In this document: piece by piece, positions 43,701-53,883 of the stretch
How the letters are laid out: every line of letters begins with the position of its first letter
How positions within the stretch are numbered: position 1 is the first letter of the stretch
Notes under the pieces: model-generated
Database searches by the model: none
The model's input: the letters and a program-made list of their open reading frames with translations, nothing else
Told to the model about the DNA's origin: nothing
Made by a program: the position numbers and the translations under genes
Origin: Prado023 sp963747335
GTDB taxonomy: Bacteria > Actinomycetota > Actinomycetes > S36-B12 > CAIYMF01
Direction of reading: 5' to 3'
Assembly: GCA_963747335.1 (NCBI GenBank)
Contig: CAVVEV010000012.1
Coordinates: 62,001-126,000, forward strand
DNA length: 64,000 nucleotides

Positions 43701-44642
43701 ATGGAGCTGCTCACGTCGCCCGCATCCGGCCTCGGCATCGCCACGTTCGCCGGGGCGGGCCCCGATGCCCCGATCCTCGACGTCTGGTACCCGGCACCAG
43801 CGCTGTCGTCCCAGCCGGCGGCCGTGGCGCACCTCGAGGACGCGTGCGGCGAGGACCCGATCCGCGGTGTGGTCACCCGGGTGGTCCGCACCACCATCGC
43901 CGACCTCTCGGCTCCCCCGGCCGACGTTGCCGATGCCTACCTGCGGCTGCACCTGCTCTCCCACCGGCTGGCGGCTCCGCGCACCCTCAACGTCGAGGGC
44001 ATCTTCGGGGTGCTGCCGAACGTCGCGTGGACGTCCCTGGGCCCGGTGGCCATCGAGTCGCTGACCGAGGTGCGGATGCGAGCCCGGGTGGCCGGTGAGC
44101 CACTCACGGTGCTCAGCGTGGACAAGTTCCCGCGGATGGTCGACTACGTGGTGCCCTCGGGCGTGCGGATCGCCGACGCCGACCGTGTTCGGCTCGGGGC
44201 ACACCTGGCCGAGGGCACGACGGTCATGCACGAGGGGTTCTGCAACTTCAACGCCGGGACGCTGGGCCCCTCGATGGTGGAGGGCCGGATCTCGGCCGGG
44301 GTGGTCGTCGGCGCCGGCTCGGACATCGGCGGCGGGGCCTCGATCATGGGCACCCTGTCCGGTGGCGGCAAGGAGATGGTGACCATCGGGGAGGGCGCCC
44401 TGATCGGTGCCAACGGGGGCATCGGGATCTCCCTGGGCGACCGGTCGGTCGTCGAGGCGGGCTGCTACGTGACCGCCGGGTCCAAGGTGCGACTGCCAGA
44501 TGGGGAGGTCGTGAAGGGCCGCGACCTGTCCGGGGTCGCGGACCTGCTGTTCCGCCGCAACTCCCTGACCGGCGCACTCGAGGCCACGCCCCGCACAGGA
44601 CACTGGGGCGGACTCGCCGAGCACCTGCACGCCAACGACTGA
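43701..44642 (+). CDS. dapD: 2,3,4,5-tetrahydropyridine-2,6-dicarboxylate N-succinyltransferase
   Basis: This 313-residue enzyme transfers succinyl from succinyl-CoA to tetrahydrodipicolinate. The C-terminal half is a left-handed beta-helix of hexapeptide repeats (VRLGAHLAEGTTVMHEGF, GVVVGAGSDIGGGASIMGTL, GEGALIGANGGIGI). Length and N-terminal domain fit the actinobacterial DapD type (Rv1201c, about 317 aa). ATG at 43701 follows TACGCT-N8 with no ribosome site. Divergent from dapE; dapC is 3.4 kb downstream. Confidence 0.93.
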   Translation: MELLTSPASGLGIATFAGAGPDAPILDVWYPAPALSSQPAAVAHLEDACGEDPIRGVVTRVVRTTIADLSAPPADVADAYLRLHLLSHRLAAPRTLNVEGIFGVLPNVAWTSLGPVAIESLTEVRMRARVAGEPLTVLSVDKFPRMVDYVVPSGVRIADADRVRLGAHLAEGTTVMHEGFCNFNAGTLGPSMVEGRISAGVVVGAGSDIGGGASIMGTLSGGGKEMVTIGEGALIGANGGIGISLGDRSVVEAGCYVTAGSKVRLPDGEVVKGRDLSGVADLLFRRNSLTGALEATPRTGHWGGLAEHLHAND

Positions 44643-44824
44643 GGCGGTCTGGCTCCGGGCGGCTACCCGACGTCCACCCCAGGCGGTGACCGCCTGCTCA
44701 GGCGATGCCACCCAGGACCGGGGTGCTGCCCGCTCCCTCCCAACTCCGCCGACGCCGAGCCCGCACGGGCCGATCCGGCGCCGATCCTGCGCCCGTTCCC
44801 GGGGCGCCACGTAGGCTGACGTCC

Positions 44825-45223
44825 ATGCGTGCCGCCGCCCTCCTCGTCCTCGGGCTCCTGTCCGGGTTCGCCGGCGCGATGATCCAGACACACACCGTCG
44901 CGGTCGGATCGGTGCGGATCCCGACCGGTGCCGTGCTCACGCTGGTCGTGATCGTCCTCATCGCACGCGCGGGGGCGTGGTGGCAGGGCTCGCGGCTGGG
45001 CGCGATCACCTTCTCCGTCGGCTGGCTGGCCGCCACCCTGATGATGGGCTCCAAGTCCGGTGCCGGCGACCTCATCCTCGACAGCGGCACGCGTCAGATG
45101 GGGTACCTGGTCGGCGGCACGATCCTGCTCGCCGCCGCCTGCGGCTTCCCGTTGCTGCCCGCCGACGACACACCGGACCAGCCCATCGGGGTCCAGGCCG
45201 GCGCGGGGGCGCCCGATGCCTGA
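44825..45223 (+). CDS. Small four-helix membrane protein, function unknown
   Basis: This 132-residue protein has about four membrane helices (LLVLGLLSGFAGAMIQ, AVLTLVVIVLIARAGAWW, ITFSVGWLAATLMMG, MGYLVGGTILLAAACGF). It may belong to the DUF6113 group found near mycothiol and ferredoxin genes, but I am not certain. TAGGCT lies 7 nt before the ATG at 44825, a leaderless pattern. It overlaps the flavin reductase start by 8 nt, so the two are one operon. Confidence 0.7.
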   Translation: MRAAALLVLGLLSGFAGAMIQTHTVAVGSVRIPTGAVLTLVVIVLIARAGAWWQGSRLGAITFSVGWLAATLMMGSKSGAGDLILDSGTRQMGYLVGGTILLAAACGFPLLPADDTPDQPIGVQAGAGAPDA

Positions 45224-45746
45224 GCCCACCACTGCGCGAGCCACCGCTGAGCCCACCACAGCCGAGCCCAGCGCCGCGCAGTTCCGTCGCGCCGTCGCGC
45301 GCTACGCCACCGGCATCGCGGTGGTCACGACCGCGGCCGACGGCGTCGACCATGCGATGACGGCCAACTCCTTCACCTCGGTCTCGTTGGACCCGCTCCT
45401 GGCGCTGGTGTGCGTGGAGCGGGACTCCCGGTTCCACGCCGCGGTCCTGGCCGCGGACGCGTGGGCGGTCTCGTTCCTGCCCGAGGGCCAGGAGGCGGCT
45501 GCGCGCTGGTTCGCCACCCGCGGCCGACCGCTGGCAGGGCAGTTCGACCGGGTGCCGACGAGGCGCGCCGCCAACGGCTGCCTGCTCCTCACCGATGGCC
45601 TGGCCGCCCTCGAGCTGCGCACCGAGCAGGTCGTGCCGGCCGGCGACCACGACATCCTCATCGGGGCCGTGACGGCGGTGCACGAGGCTGTCGAGGGTGC
45701 CCGGCCGTTGGTCTACTTCGCCTCGACCTTCCACGGCATCGCCTGA
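45216..45746 (+). CDS. Flavin reductase-like domain protein
   Basis: This 176-residue protein matches the NADH:FMN oxidoreductase (HpaC-like) family: FRRAVARYATGIAVVTT, MTANSFTSVSLDPLLALVCV (flavin phosphate-binding), FHAAVLAADAWAVSFL and GDHDILIGAVTAVH. It would supply reduced flavin to a partner monooxygenase or act alone; no partner gene is beside it. ATG at 45216 overlaps the preceding gene. The first 25 residues are low-complexity. Confidence 0.85.
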   Translation: MPEPTTARATAEPTTAEPSAAQFRRAVARYATGIAVVTTAADGVDHAMTANSFTSVSLDPLLALVCVERDSRFHAAVLAADAWAVSFLPEGQEAAARWFATRGRPLAGQFDRVPTRRAANGCLLLTDGLAALELRTEQVVPAGDHDILIGAVTAVHEAVEGARPLVYFASTFHGIA

Positions 45747-45782
45747 CTGTCGGCCTCCCGACGACGACCTACCATTGCTGAC

Positions 45783-47504
45783 GTGACCCTCCCCCCGGAC
45801 GACGTCCCAGAGCCGAAGCGCCACCGCGGTCGATGGATCGCGCTGGCGCTCGGCGCCGGGGCGCTGGTGCTGGTCGGCGGGTACGCCGCCGCGGTGGTCT
45901 CGGTCTCCGGCGACGTCCCGGTCGGCACGTCGGTGCGCGGGGTCGACATCGGGGGGATGACCACGCAGGAAGCGGCAGCCACCCTCGAAGCGGAGCTCGG
46001 CGAGGAGGCGAACGCGCCGATCCCGGTCTCGGCCGGGGACGCCACGACCGAGCTGGAGCCGGAGGAGTCCGGCCTCGCGGTCGACTGGGAGGCCACGGCG
46101 TCGCAGGCTTCGGGGCTGATCCTGCGCCCCGCCGACCTGGTCGCCCACCTGCGCGGCGAGGTCGAGCTCGAGCCGATCACGACGACCGACTCCGAGGCGC
46201 TGGAGGCGTCGCTGGGTGCCCTGGCTGAGACCGCGGCCACGGAGCCCGTCGAGCCCGAGATCCGGTACACGAAGAAGGCGGTCGCGGAGCTCACCCCCGG
46301 GGAGCCCGGCATCGTCATGGACATCCCGGGCGCCGCGGACATGGTGTCCGAGGCGTACTTCCAGCCCACCACCGGAACGCTCGTCCTGCCCATCATGAAC
46401 GTCGCCGCGCAGGTCTCCGACGAGGAGGCCACGAAGGTGTTCGCCGAGCTCGCCGAACCCGCGGTCGCACTGCCGGTCGCGCTGGCCGTCGGCGAGGAGG
46501 AAGTGGCGATCGAGCCCACCGACATCGCCCGGACGCTGACGTTCGAGCCCGCGGGCAGCACCCTGGCCGCCTCGCTGGACGGCGACAAGCTGCACGAGCG
46601 GCTCGACGACGAGTTGGCCGGGATCGAGCGCCCGGGCCGGGACGCGTCGTTCCGGATCGCCAACGGCAAGCCGGTGGTCGTGCCCTCTCGGACAGGTCGC
46701 TCGGTGGACTCCACGAAGCTGGGGACCGCAGTCCTCGCCGTCCTGCCGGAGACCTCACCCGACGCCCGGCGGGCCGTGGTGGCACTGAGCGTCTCCGATC
46801 CTGACCTGACCACGGCCGAGGCGAAGGCACTGAACATCACCGAGAAGCTGTCGAGCTTCCGGCAGGCGTTCGTCCCCGCCGAGTACCGCTACATCAACGT
46901 GGGGCAGGCTGCCCGGCGGCTGAACGGCACGATCCTCGAGCCCGGCGAGACCTTCTCGATGAACGACACCGTCAAGGAGCGCACGCGCGCCAACGGCTAC
47001 ACCGAGGGGTTCATCATCTCGGGAGGGCGCTTCCGGGAGGAGCTCGGCGGCGGGGTCTCGATCATCACGACGGCCACCTGGACGGCCGGCTTCTTCGCCG
47101 GGCTCGAGCGGGTCGAGCAGCACCCCCACGGCCTGTACATCAGCCGCTACCAGGCGGGCCTCGAGGCCACGGTGGCGTGGGGCCTGCTGGACCTGCGGAT
47201 GCGCAACGAGACCGGCAACGGCGTGCTCATCACCGCCACCCGCTACTCCGACGGGGTGGTCATCGAGATGTGGGGCACGAAGAAGTGGGACGACGTGACC
47301 GCCACCTTCACCGAGCGCCGCAACTACACGGACTTCCAGACCATCTACGACGACGGTGAGAGGTGCGTGCCGTCCGAGGGCGTGCGCGGATTCTCGATCG
47401 CCGTCACCCGGCGGCGGATCATCGATGGCAAGTCGGTGAGCACCGAGACCTGGCCGACCACGTACAAGCCGACCCCGAACGTCGTCTGCGGCCCGCGACC
47501 CTGA
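45783..47504 (+). CDS. VanW family membrane-anchored protein with putative peptidoglycan-binding region
   Basis: This 573-residue protein has a cytosolic basic start, a single helix (WIALALGAGALVLVGGYAAAVV), repeats of the peptidoglycan-binding/YoaR type (SVRGVDIGGMTTQEAAATL, VAIEPTDIARTLTFEP) and a VanW domain (LEPGETFSMNDTVKERTRAN, GGGVSIITTATWTAGFFAGL, about 380-500). It is extracellular; VanW function is unknown, though it is linked to cell-wall genes. GTG at 45783 follows TACCAT-N7, suggesting a leaderless mRNA. Confidence 0.87.
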   Translation: MTLPPDDVPEPKRHRGRWIALALGAGALVLVGGYAAAVVSVSGDVPVGTSVRGVDIGGMTTQEAAATLEAELGEEANAPIPVSAGDATTELEPEESGLAVDWEATASQASGLILRPADLVAHLRGEVELEPITTTDSEALEASLGALAETAATEPVEPEIRYTKKAVAELTPGEPGIVMDIPGAADMVSEAYFQPTTGTLVLPIMNVAAQVSDEEATKVFAELAEPAVALPVALAVGEEEVAIEPTDIARTLTFEPAGSTLAASLDGDKLHERLDDELAGIERPGRDASFRIANGKPVVVPSRTGRSVDSTKLGTAVLAVLPETSPDARRAVVALSVSDPDLTTAEAKALNITEKLSSFRQAFVPAEYRYINVGQAARRLNGTILEPGETFSMNDTVKERTRANGYTEGFIISGGRFREELGGGVSIITTATWTAGFFAGLERVEQHPHGLYISRYQAGLEATVAWGLLDLRMRNETGNGVLITATRYSDGVVIEMWGTKKWDDVTATFTERRNYTDFQTIYDDGERCVPSEGVRGFSIAVTRRRIIDGKSVSTETWPTTYKPTPNVVCGPRP

Positions 47505-47764
47505 CCCGGCGCCGCCGTTGCAGCCGTCAGCCCCGACTCCTGGGCCTCCGGGTTGCCGTGGCCTGCACCACAGAGGCCGTCGTGGGGTCGACCCGTCCAG
47601 CCACCCACGCCACCCCGACCTCGGTCCGGCCGGTACGACCCACCGGAGCCTCAGCACCCGGTGGCCGACCGGGCCCCGCGCAGTCATTGCGGCCATGCGA
47701 TAGGCCAACCCACCATCCCACCACTAGGATCGGGAGCGCCGGATCGAGATTGGAGACCTCCCCC

Positions 47765-48091
47765 ATGACCTATGTGATCGCACTGCCCTGCGTCGACCTC
47801 AAGGACAAGGCCTGCATCGAGGAATGTCCCGTCGACTGCATCTACGAGGGCGAGCGGATGCTCTACATCCATCCGGACGAGTGCGTGGACTGCGGGGCCT
47901 GCGAGCCGGTCTGCCCGGTCGAGGCGATCTACTACGAGGACGACGTCCCCGCCGAGTGGAGCGACTACACCGCGGCGAACGCCGAGTTCTTCAACGAGCT
48001 CGGCTCGCCCGGTGGGGCTGCCAAGCTCGGCCTGATCGCCAGCGACGTCCCGCTGGTCAAGGCCCTCCCGCCGCAGGAGCACGACCACTGA
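47765..48091 (+). CDS. fdxC: Ferredoxin, 7Fe FdxC type
   Basis: This 108-residue protein begins TYVIALPCVDLKDKACIEEC and continues PVDCIYEGERMLYIHPDECVDCGACEPVCP, the cysteine pattern of 3Fe-4S plus 4Fe-4S ferredoxins and nearly the same as M. tuberculosis FdxC. It is a soluble electron carrier. TTGGAG lies before the ATG at 47765, and TAGGAT at 47725-47730 is the likely -10. The stop overlaps the dapC start (CTGA). fdxC-dapC is a conserved pair in actinobacteria. Confidence 0.94.
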   Translation: MTYVIALPCVDLKDKACIEECPVDCIYEGERMLYIHPDECVDCGACEPVCPVEAIYYEDDVPAEWSDYTAANAEFFNELGSPGGAAKLGLIASDVPLVKALPPQEHDH

Positions 48092-49167
48092 GGACGCTCC
48101 CGGACTTCCCCTGGGACCGGCTGACCCCGTTCAAGGAGCGGGCCGCCGCCCACCCGGGCGGCATCGTCGACCTGTCCATCGGGACCCCCGTCGATCCGAC
48201 ACCGCCGGTCATCGCCGAGGCCCTGGCGGCTGCGGCCGACTCCCCCGGCTACCCGCTGACCACCGGCGCGCCGGCGACGCGCAATGCGATCTCCGCATGG
48301 GTCTCCCGCCGGCTGGGTGCCCCCGCCGGCACGGACGTCCTCCCCACGATCGGGACCAAGGAGTTCGTGGCCTGGTTGCCCACCCTCCTGGGGCTGGGCC
48401 CGGCCGACCGGGTGGCGATCCCCGAGCTGGCCTATCCCACCTACGACGTGGGCGCCCGCCTGGCTGGTGCGCAGGTGCTCGTGGCCGACTCGCTGACGGC
48501 CATCGGCCCGGCGCGGGTGTCGCTGCTGTGGCTGAACTCCCCGAGCAACCCGACCGGCAAGGTCCTCCCGGTCGACCACATGGCCAAGGTGGTGGCCTGG
48601 GCCCGGGAGCGCGGCGTCCTGGTGGTCTCCGACGAGTGCTACTACGAGCTGCCGTGGACCGAGCAGCCGGTCTCCGTGCTGCACCCCGACGTGTGCGGCG
48701 GCGACCCCACGGGCGTGATCGCCCTGCACTCCCTGTCGAAGCGGTCCAACCTTGCGGGTTACCGCTTCGGCTTCGCGGCTGGTGACCCCGCCGTCATCGC
48801 GGCCCTGCTGGAGGTGCGCAAGCACGCGGGGATGATGGTCCCCGGGCCGGTTCAGGCCGCCGCGATCGCCGCCTTGGGCGATGACGCGCATGTGGTGGCC
48901 CAGCGCGCGGTCTACCGGTCGCGCCGAGAGGTCCTGATGGCGGCCTTGACGGAGGCCGGCTTCCGGATCGACGAGTCCGCCGCCGGCCTCTACCTCTGGG
49001 CGACCCGCGACGAACCCTGCTGGGACACCGTGGCGTGGCTCGCCGAGCGCGGGATCCTGGTAGCCCCGGGCGAGTTCTACGGCGCTGCCGGAGCCCAGCA
49101 CGTCCGCGTCGCCCTGACGGCCACCGACGAACGAGTCGCCGCCGCCGGAACCCGCCTCACCCCCTGA
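48088..49167 (+). CDS. dapC: Succinyldiaminopimelate transaminase, apparent CTG start
   Basis: This 359-residue class I/II aminotransferase makes N-succinyl-L,L-DAP from its keto form. The Lys that binds PLP is in ALHSLSKRSNLAGYR, with LNSPSNPTGK and VVSDECYYELPW as the Asn and Asp/Tyr motifs; LSIGTPVDPTPP is typical of DapC. The family's first residues (LPDFPWDRLTPF) begin right at the fdxC stop, and the only start-like codon there is CTG at 48088, with GCAGGAG 9 nt upstream. No ATG, GTG or TTG fits near the start of the homologous region. Confidence 0.88.
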   Translation: MRTLPDFPWDRLTPFKERAAAHPGGIVDLSIGTPVDPTPPVIAEALAAAADSPGYPLTTGAPATRNAISAWVSRRLGAPAGTDVLPTIGTKEFVAWLPTLLGLGPADRVAIPELAYPTYDVGARLAGAQVLVADSLTAIGPARVSLLWLNSPSNPTGKVLPVDHMAKVVAWARERGVLVVSDECYYELPWTEQPVSVLHPDVCGGDPTGVIALHSLSKRSNLAGYRFGFAAGDPAVIAALLEVRKHAGMMVPGPVQAAAIAALGDDAHVVAQRAVYRSRREVLMAALTEAGFRIDESAAGLYLWATRDEPCWDTVAWLAERGILVAPGEFYGAAGAQHVRVALTATDERVAAAGTRLTP

Positions 49168-49563
49168 CCCCGCCCGCATGGCCCGCCACTGGCAGCACGC
49201 GCCCCTGACCCCCGCCCGCCTGGCCCCCCTGTCCGCCCGCCTGCCCCGCTGGCCCGCCTCACCCTTCTGGCCCCCGCCCGGTGGCAGAGCGCAGCCACGC
49301 GGAACCACCGTGTTGAGCCTTGCAGCCGTTTCCGTCGATTGGCGCCCCGCCGATTCAACAACCGACCCACCTCGCGCCCGTTGGCGTCGCAAGGCCCGGC
49401 TCCGGAGACCTCGCGCCCGCTCGCGTCGAATGACCCGAACCGCGCCACTCCGGGATCGACGGGAACGGGCGCGAGGTCGCGGACAAGGCGTCCTACCGGG
49501 GCGTTGAGCCCCCGGGATCGACGGGAACGGGCGCGAGGTCCGGCTCGAGCGCCGAAACCGGGG
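49168..49563. repeat. Intergenic inverted-repeat family 2 cluster (copy D)
   Basis: CACCTCGCGCCCGTTGGCGTC (49370) and ACCTCGCGCCCGCTCGCGTC (49410) face GATCGACGGGAACGGGCGCG (49455 and 49518), each followed by AGGTC. The rest of this 396-bp gap between convergent dapC and VOC genes has no gene. Confidence 0.8.
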
Positions 49564-50241
49564 TCAGTCGATGCGGACCACTCCGCGGGGGGTCAGGAGC
49601 GTGACGGCGACCAGGCCGGGGCCGGCGGGGTCGTCCTCGTCCAGCCAGGCGACGTCCACCTCATCGAGGGGGTGGTGGGAGGGCTCCCCCAACCAGTCGG
49701 CCACCTTCTCCGGTGAACCCGCGATGTCCAGCTGCGCGATGCGCACGTCACTGCCTCCGGCGGACGGATGGTGATCGCAGTCGGCCTCCCAGTGGACGAA
49801 GAAGGGCAGCTGCGCGTCGGCCATGGTGTCCAGGACACCGATCTGCTGCCAGCGCAGGTCATACCCGTCGGGCCGCACGCGGTGACCCTCGACGGACTGC
49901 CGTCCCAGCCGGGACTCGACCTTCGACATGTCCGACACGGAGACGACCCATCCCATCCAGCCGCCGCCCTCGTCGGCCCGAGCGCGCACCGCGCGGCCGA
50001 AGGGTGCGCTGAAGGCGGCCGGATGGTCCAGCGCCGCAACGACCTCGATGTAGGTGCCGCCCGCGAGCGGGAGGATGAAGTTGCGGGTGCCGAAGCGCGG
50101 GTGCAGGCCGCCATCGGTGAAGGTCGCCCCGAGGGCGGATCCGATCCGCTGCACCGTGTCGGCGAGGTGCTCGACAGGGGCGGCGTAGGAGACATGATCG
50201 AGGCGCATGGCCCCATCGAACACCGTGACCGATCCCGCCAT
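49564..50241 (-). CDS. VOC/glyoxalase-like domain protein
   Basis: This 225-residue protein carries a glyoxalase-like fold: MRLDHVSYAAP at the N terminus, FGTRNFILPLAGGTYIEVV, then FFVHWEADCDHHPSAG and IAQLDIAGSPEKVADWLG in a second half. It is of the two-module Glyoxalase_3 type; substrate unknown. ATG at 50241 is used; ATG at 50208 would start at the first strand. A hairpin at 50245-50267 sits directly upstream of the first ATG. Confidence 0.75.
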   Translation of the reverse strand: MAGSVTVFDGAMRLDHVSYAAPVEHLADTVQRIGSALGATFTDGGLHPRFGTRNFILPLAGGTYIEVVAALDHPAAFSAPFGRAVRARADEGGGWMGWVVSVSDMSKVESRLGRQSVEGHRVRPDGYDLRWQQIGVLDTMADAQLPFFVHWEADCDHHPSAGGSDVRIAQLDIAGSPEKVADWLGEPSHHPLDEVDVAWLDEDDPAGPGLVAVTLLTPRGVVRID

Positions 50242-50244
50242 GTC

Positions 50245-50267
50245 AGGACCCCCCGGATCGGGGTCCT
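50245..50267 (-). promoter_or_regulatory. Hairpin just before the VOC protein start
   Basis: AGGACCCC (50245-50252) pairs with GGGGTCCT (50260-50267), leaving a 7-nt loop. On the minus strand it ends 3 nt before the ATG and covers the only G-rich ribosome-binding segment, so it could control translation. Confidence 0.4.
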
Positions 50268-50430
50268 CAGGCTCTTGACAGCGGCCCCAGCGAAGTGGGA
50301 ATGACATACCCATCGGGGTACCGCGCGAACGCCCACATCCCCGGCCGCAGGGCCCATTCCGCACGACGCCGTGGATGCGACGTCGGTAGGGTGGGCGGAC
50401 CGCACGCCACTCTCGGCAGGGGAGGAACCC

Positions 50431-51723
<1,293 letters not shown>

Positions 51724-51800
51724 CCCGTCCGCGGCCCAGAGGGCGTCCGCGCGCCGGCCGGGGGCTGCGTGCGCGCCGCCGACTGCGCAGCGCGCGTCGA

Positions 51801-53714
51801 TCAGCCGATCGGCGCCGGAACCCTCAGGTCGACCTGCGGCGCCGCGGAGTCGATGACCTCGCGGATCTGCCGGCCCACGAGCTCGTGACGCTCGAGCAGG
51901 GCGTCACGCAGGGCCTCGACGATGTGCCGGTTGGCGTTGAGCAGCTCGCGCGCCACCTGCTTCTGGTCGGACAGGATCGACTCCACAGCGGCTCGACCGG
52001 CCGGGTCGGACAGCACCCGACCGACAAGGTTGGAGTCGGCCAACGCACCCTGCTGGACGGCTGCGAGGCTGACCAGCGAGCCGCCCATGCCCACAGCGCC
52101 GACCATCTGGGCGGCGACCGTGGTGGCGTAGGACAGGTCCCCGCCGGGGCCGGTCGAGACGTCTCCGAAGAACAGCTCCTCGGCGACCTGGCCGCCCATG
52201 GCGATCTGGATCAGGGCGAGCATCTCGCTGCGCGAGCGGGTGAACACGTCCTCGCTGTCGCCGTGGGCGAGCATGCCCAGGGCGTCGCGGCGCTTGATGA
52301 TGCTCAGGACCTCCAGGCGCCGGTGCGGGGCGACCAGGTGCGCCATCGTGGCGTGACCGGACTCGTGGGTGGCGATCAGCCGCTTCTCGTGTGGCGTGTA
52401 GGCCACCGGCTGGCCCATCCCGATCTCCTCGGTCAACCGCGCGGACTCGACGTCGGCGCGGTTCATGGCCGACTCTCCACGGCGCAGTGCGTTGACCAGG
52501 GCCTCGTCGAAGAGGTGCTCGATCATGACCGGGGTGTACCCCTGGGTGACCGCGGCGATCCCCGCGCGGACATCGGGGTCGTCAAGGTCGGCGGTGTGGG
52601 ACTTGCGGTCCAGGAAGTGGTCGATGAGCTCCAGGCGTCCGGCGCGGGTCGGCGGGTCGAAGCTGAGCCGGCGGTCGAAGCGTCCCGGGCGCAGCAGCGC
52701 GGGGTCGAGGTTGTCCGCGCGGTTGGTGGCAGCGATCAGCAGGATCGTGGCCGCAGCGGGAACCGGGCGACGCAGCTGGCGGTGCACCGGGAGGAACAGG
52801 TTGATCCGGTCGACGAACCAGGCCTGCACCTTCTGCCAGCCGTCCGGGGAGTCGAAGGACTGCATCTGGACCAGCAGCTCGTTGACCACGCCGCCGGTCC
52901 CCTCGGAGGTCATCGGGGTCACGACCGTTCCGTATCCCCCGCCGGTGGCCGCGGACAGCGACGTCGCCGGCAGGCCCGACAGCCCGCCACAGCACATCGG
53001 GGCGGTCAGGTTCGCGGCAGCGATCGGCGTCGCTGACGAGCCGACCCCGGAGCGCGCCATGGCGATCGCGTCGATCTCCTCGATGAAGCCGATTGCGCCA
53101 CCCTCCTGTCGGGCGGCCTTGCGCAGGGCCTTGAAGTAGGAGCGGATCTTGCGCGCTGTCGCGCCGTAGTACATCGACTGGAAGCTCGTGGCCGACACGA
53201 ACAGGAACGGTACGCCGGCCTCGGCCGCCATCGCCTTGGCCAGGTGGGTCTTGCCGGTGCCGGGGGGACCCTCGAACAGCAGGCCCCGCCGCGGGGTGCC
53301 GCCCATCTCGGCGCGGAACGCGCGGTTGGCCAGGAAGAGGTTCAGGGAGCGCACGACGTCGGCCTTCACCAGGTCGATCCCCTTGACGTCGGCCAGCGAG
53401 ACGTCGATCTGCTCGGGGCGGTAGGTGATGTGCGGGGATCGGCCGGCCACCAGCGTCACGCCGAGGGTCGTGATGATCATGACGCCGAAGAAGACGCCGA
53501 CGATCAGCAGGAACGGGTCGATCGTGGGCAGCGAGAGCGCGAAGAGGTCCACCGGACGCCCCACGATGATCCGCCACCACATCCAGACCATCGGGATCGC
53601 CAGGAGGACGCCCATGCGGGCCAGCCGGTACCCGCGCGCCCGCTCCCGGGCGGCACCCACATCGCTGGTGGCCGTGGCCAGTCGTCCCGTGCCCACCTCG
53701 TCGAGCATCGACAT
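51801..53714 (-). CDS. FtsH-like AAA membrane protease
   Basis: This 637-residue protein has two membrane helices (about 33-50 and 65-88), an AAA domain with Walker A GPPGTGKTHLAKA (Lys about 155), second region of homology AATNRADNLDPALLRPGRFD, and an M41 zinc protease domain with HESGH at 450-454. Walker B is FIEEIDAIA, with Glu where FtsH has Asp. Two inserts absent from FtsH lie between Walker B and the second region of homology, one Gly/Ala/Thr-rich with adjacent cysteines. It is a paralogous FtsH-like protease with an unknown target. ATG at 53714 follows AAGGAGGT. Confidence 0.85.
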   Translation of the reverse strand: MSMLDEVGTGRLATATSDVGAARERARGYRLARMGVLLAIPMVWMWWRIIVGRPVDLFALSLPTIDPFLLIVGVFFGVMIITTLGVTLVAGRSPHITYRPEQIDVSLADVKGIDLVKADVVRSLNLFLANRAFRAEMGGTPRRGLLFEGPPGTGKTHLAKAMAAEAGVPFLFVSATSFQSMYYGATARKIRSYFKALRKAARQEGGAIGFIEEIDAIAMARSGVGSSATPIAAANLTAPMCCGGLSGLPATSLSAATGGGYGTVVTPMTSEGTGGVVNELLVQMQSFDSPDGWQKVQAWFVDRINLFLPVHRQLRRPVPAAATILLIAATNRADNLDPALLRPGRFDRRLSFDPPTRAGRLELIDHFLDRKSHTADLDDPDVRAGIAAVTQGYTPVMIEHLFDEALVNALRRGESAMNRADVESARLTEEIGMGQPVAYTPHEKRLIATHESGHATMAHLVAPHRRLEVLSIIKRRDALGMLAHGDSEDVFTRSRSEMLALIQIAMGGQVAEELFFGDVSTGPGGDLSYATTVAAQMVGAVGMGGSLVSLAAVQQGALADSNLVGRVLSDPAGRAAVESILSDQKQVARELLNANRHIVEALRDALLERHELVGRQIREVIDSAAPQVDLRVPAPIG

Positions 53715-53883
53715 CTCGCACCTCCTTGTGGCTCCATGGTGCGGCAGGACAGCGCCCAGCGTGGTCACGTTCGGCCGGGGTTCACCCGAACGGGCGAGCG
53801 GCCCGGCAACGCAGCGTGAGGATGATCTACGCACTGCGACGCACGGGCTGCGACAGGACCATCGGTGACCCTACGATCGGCCC

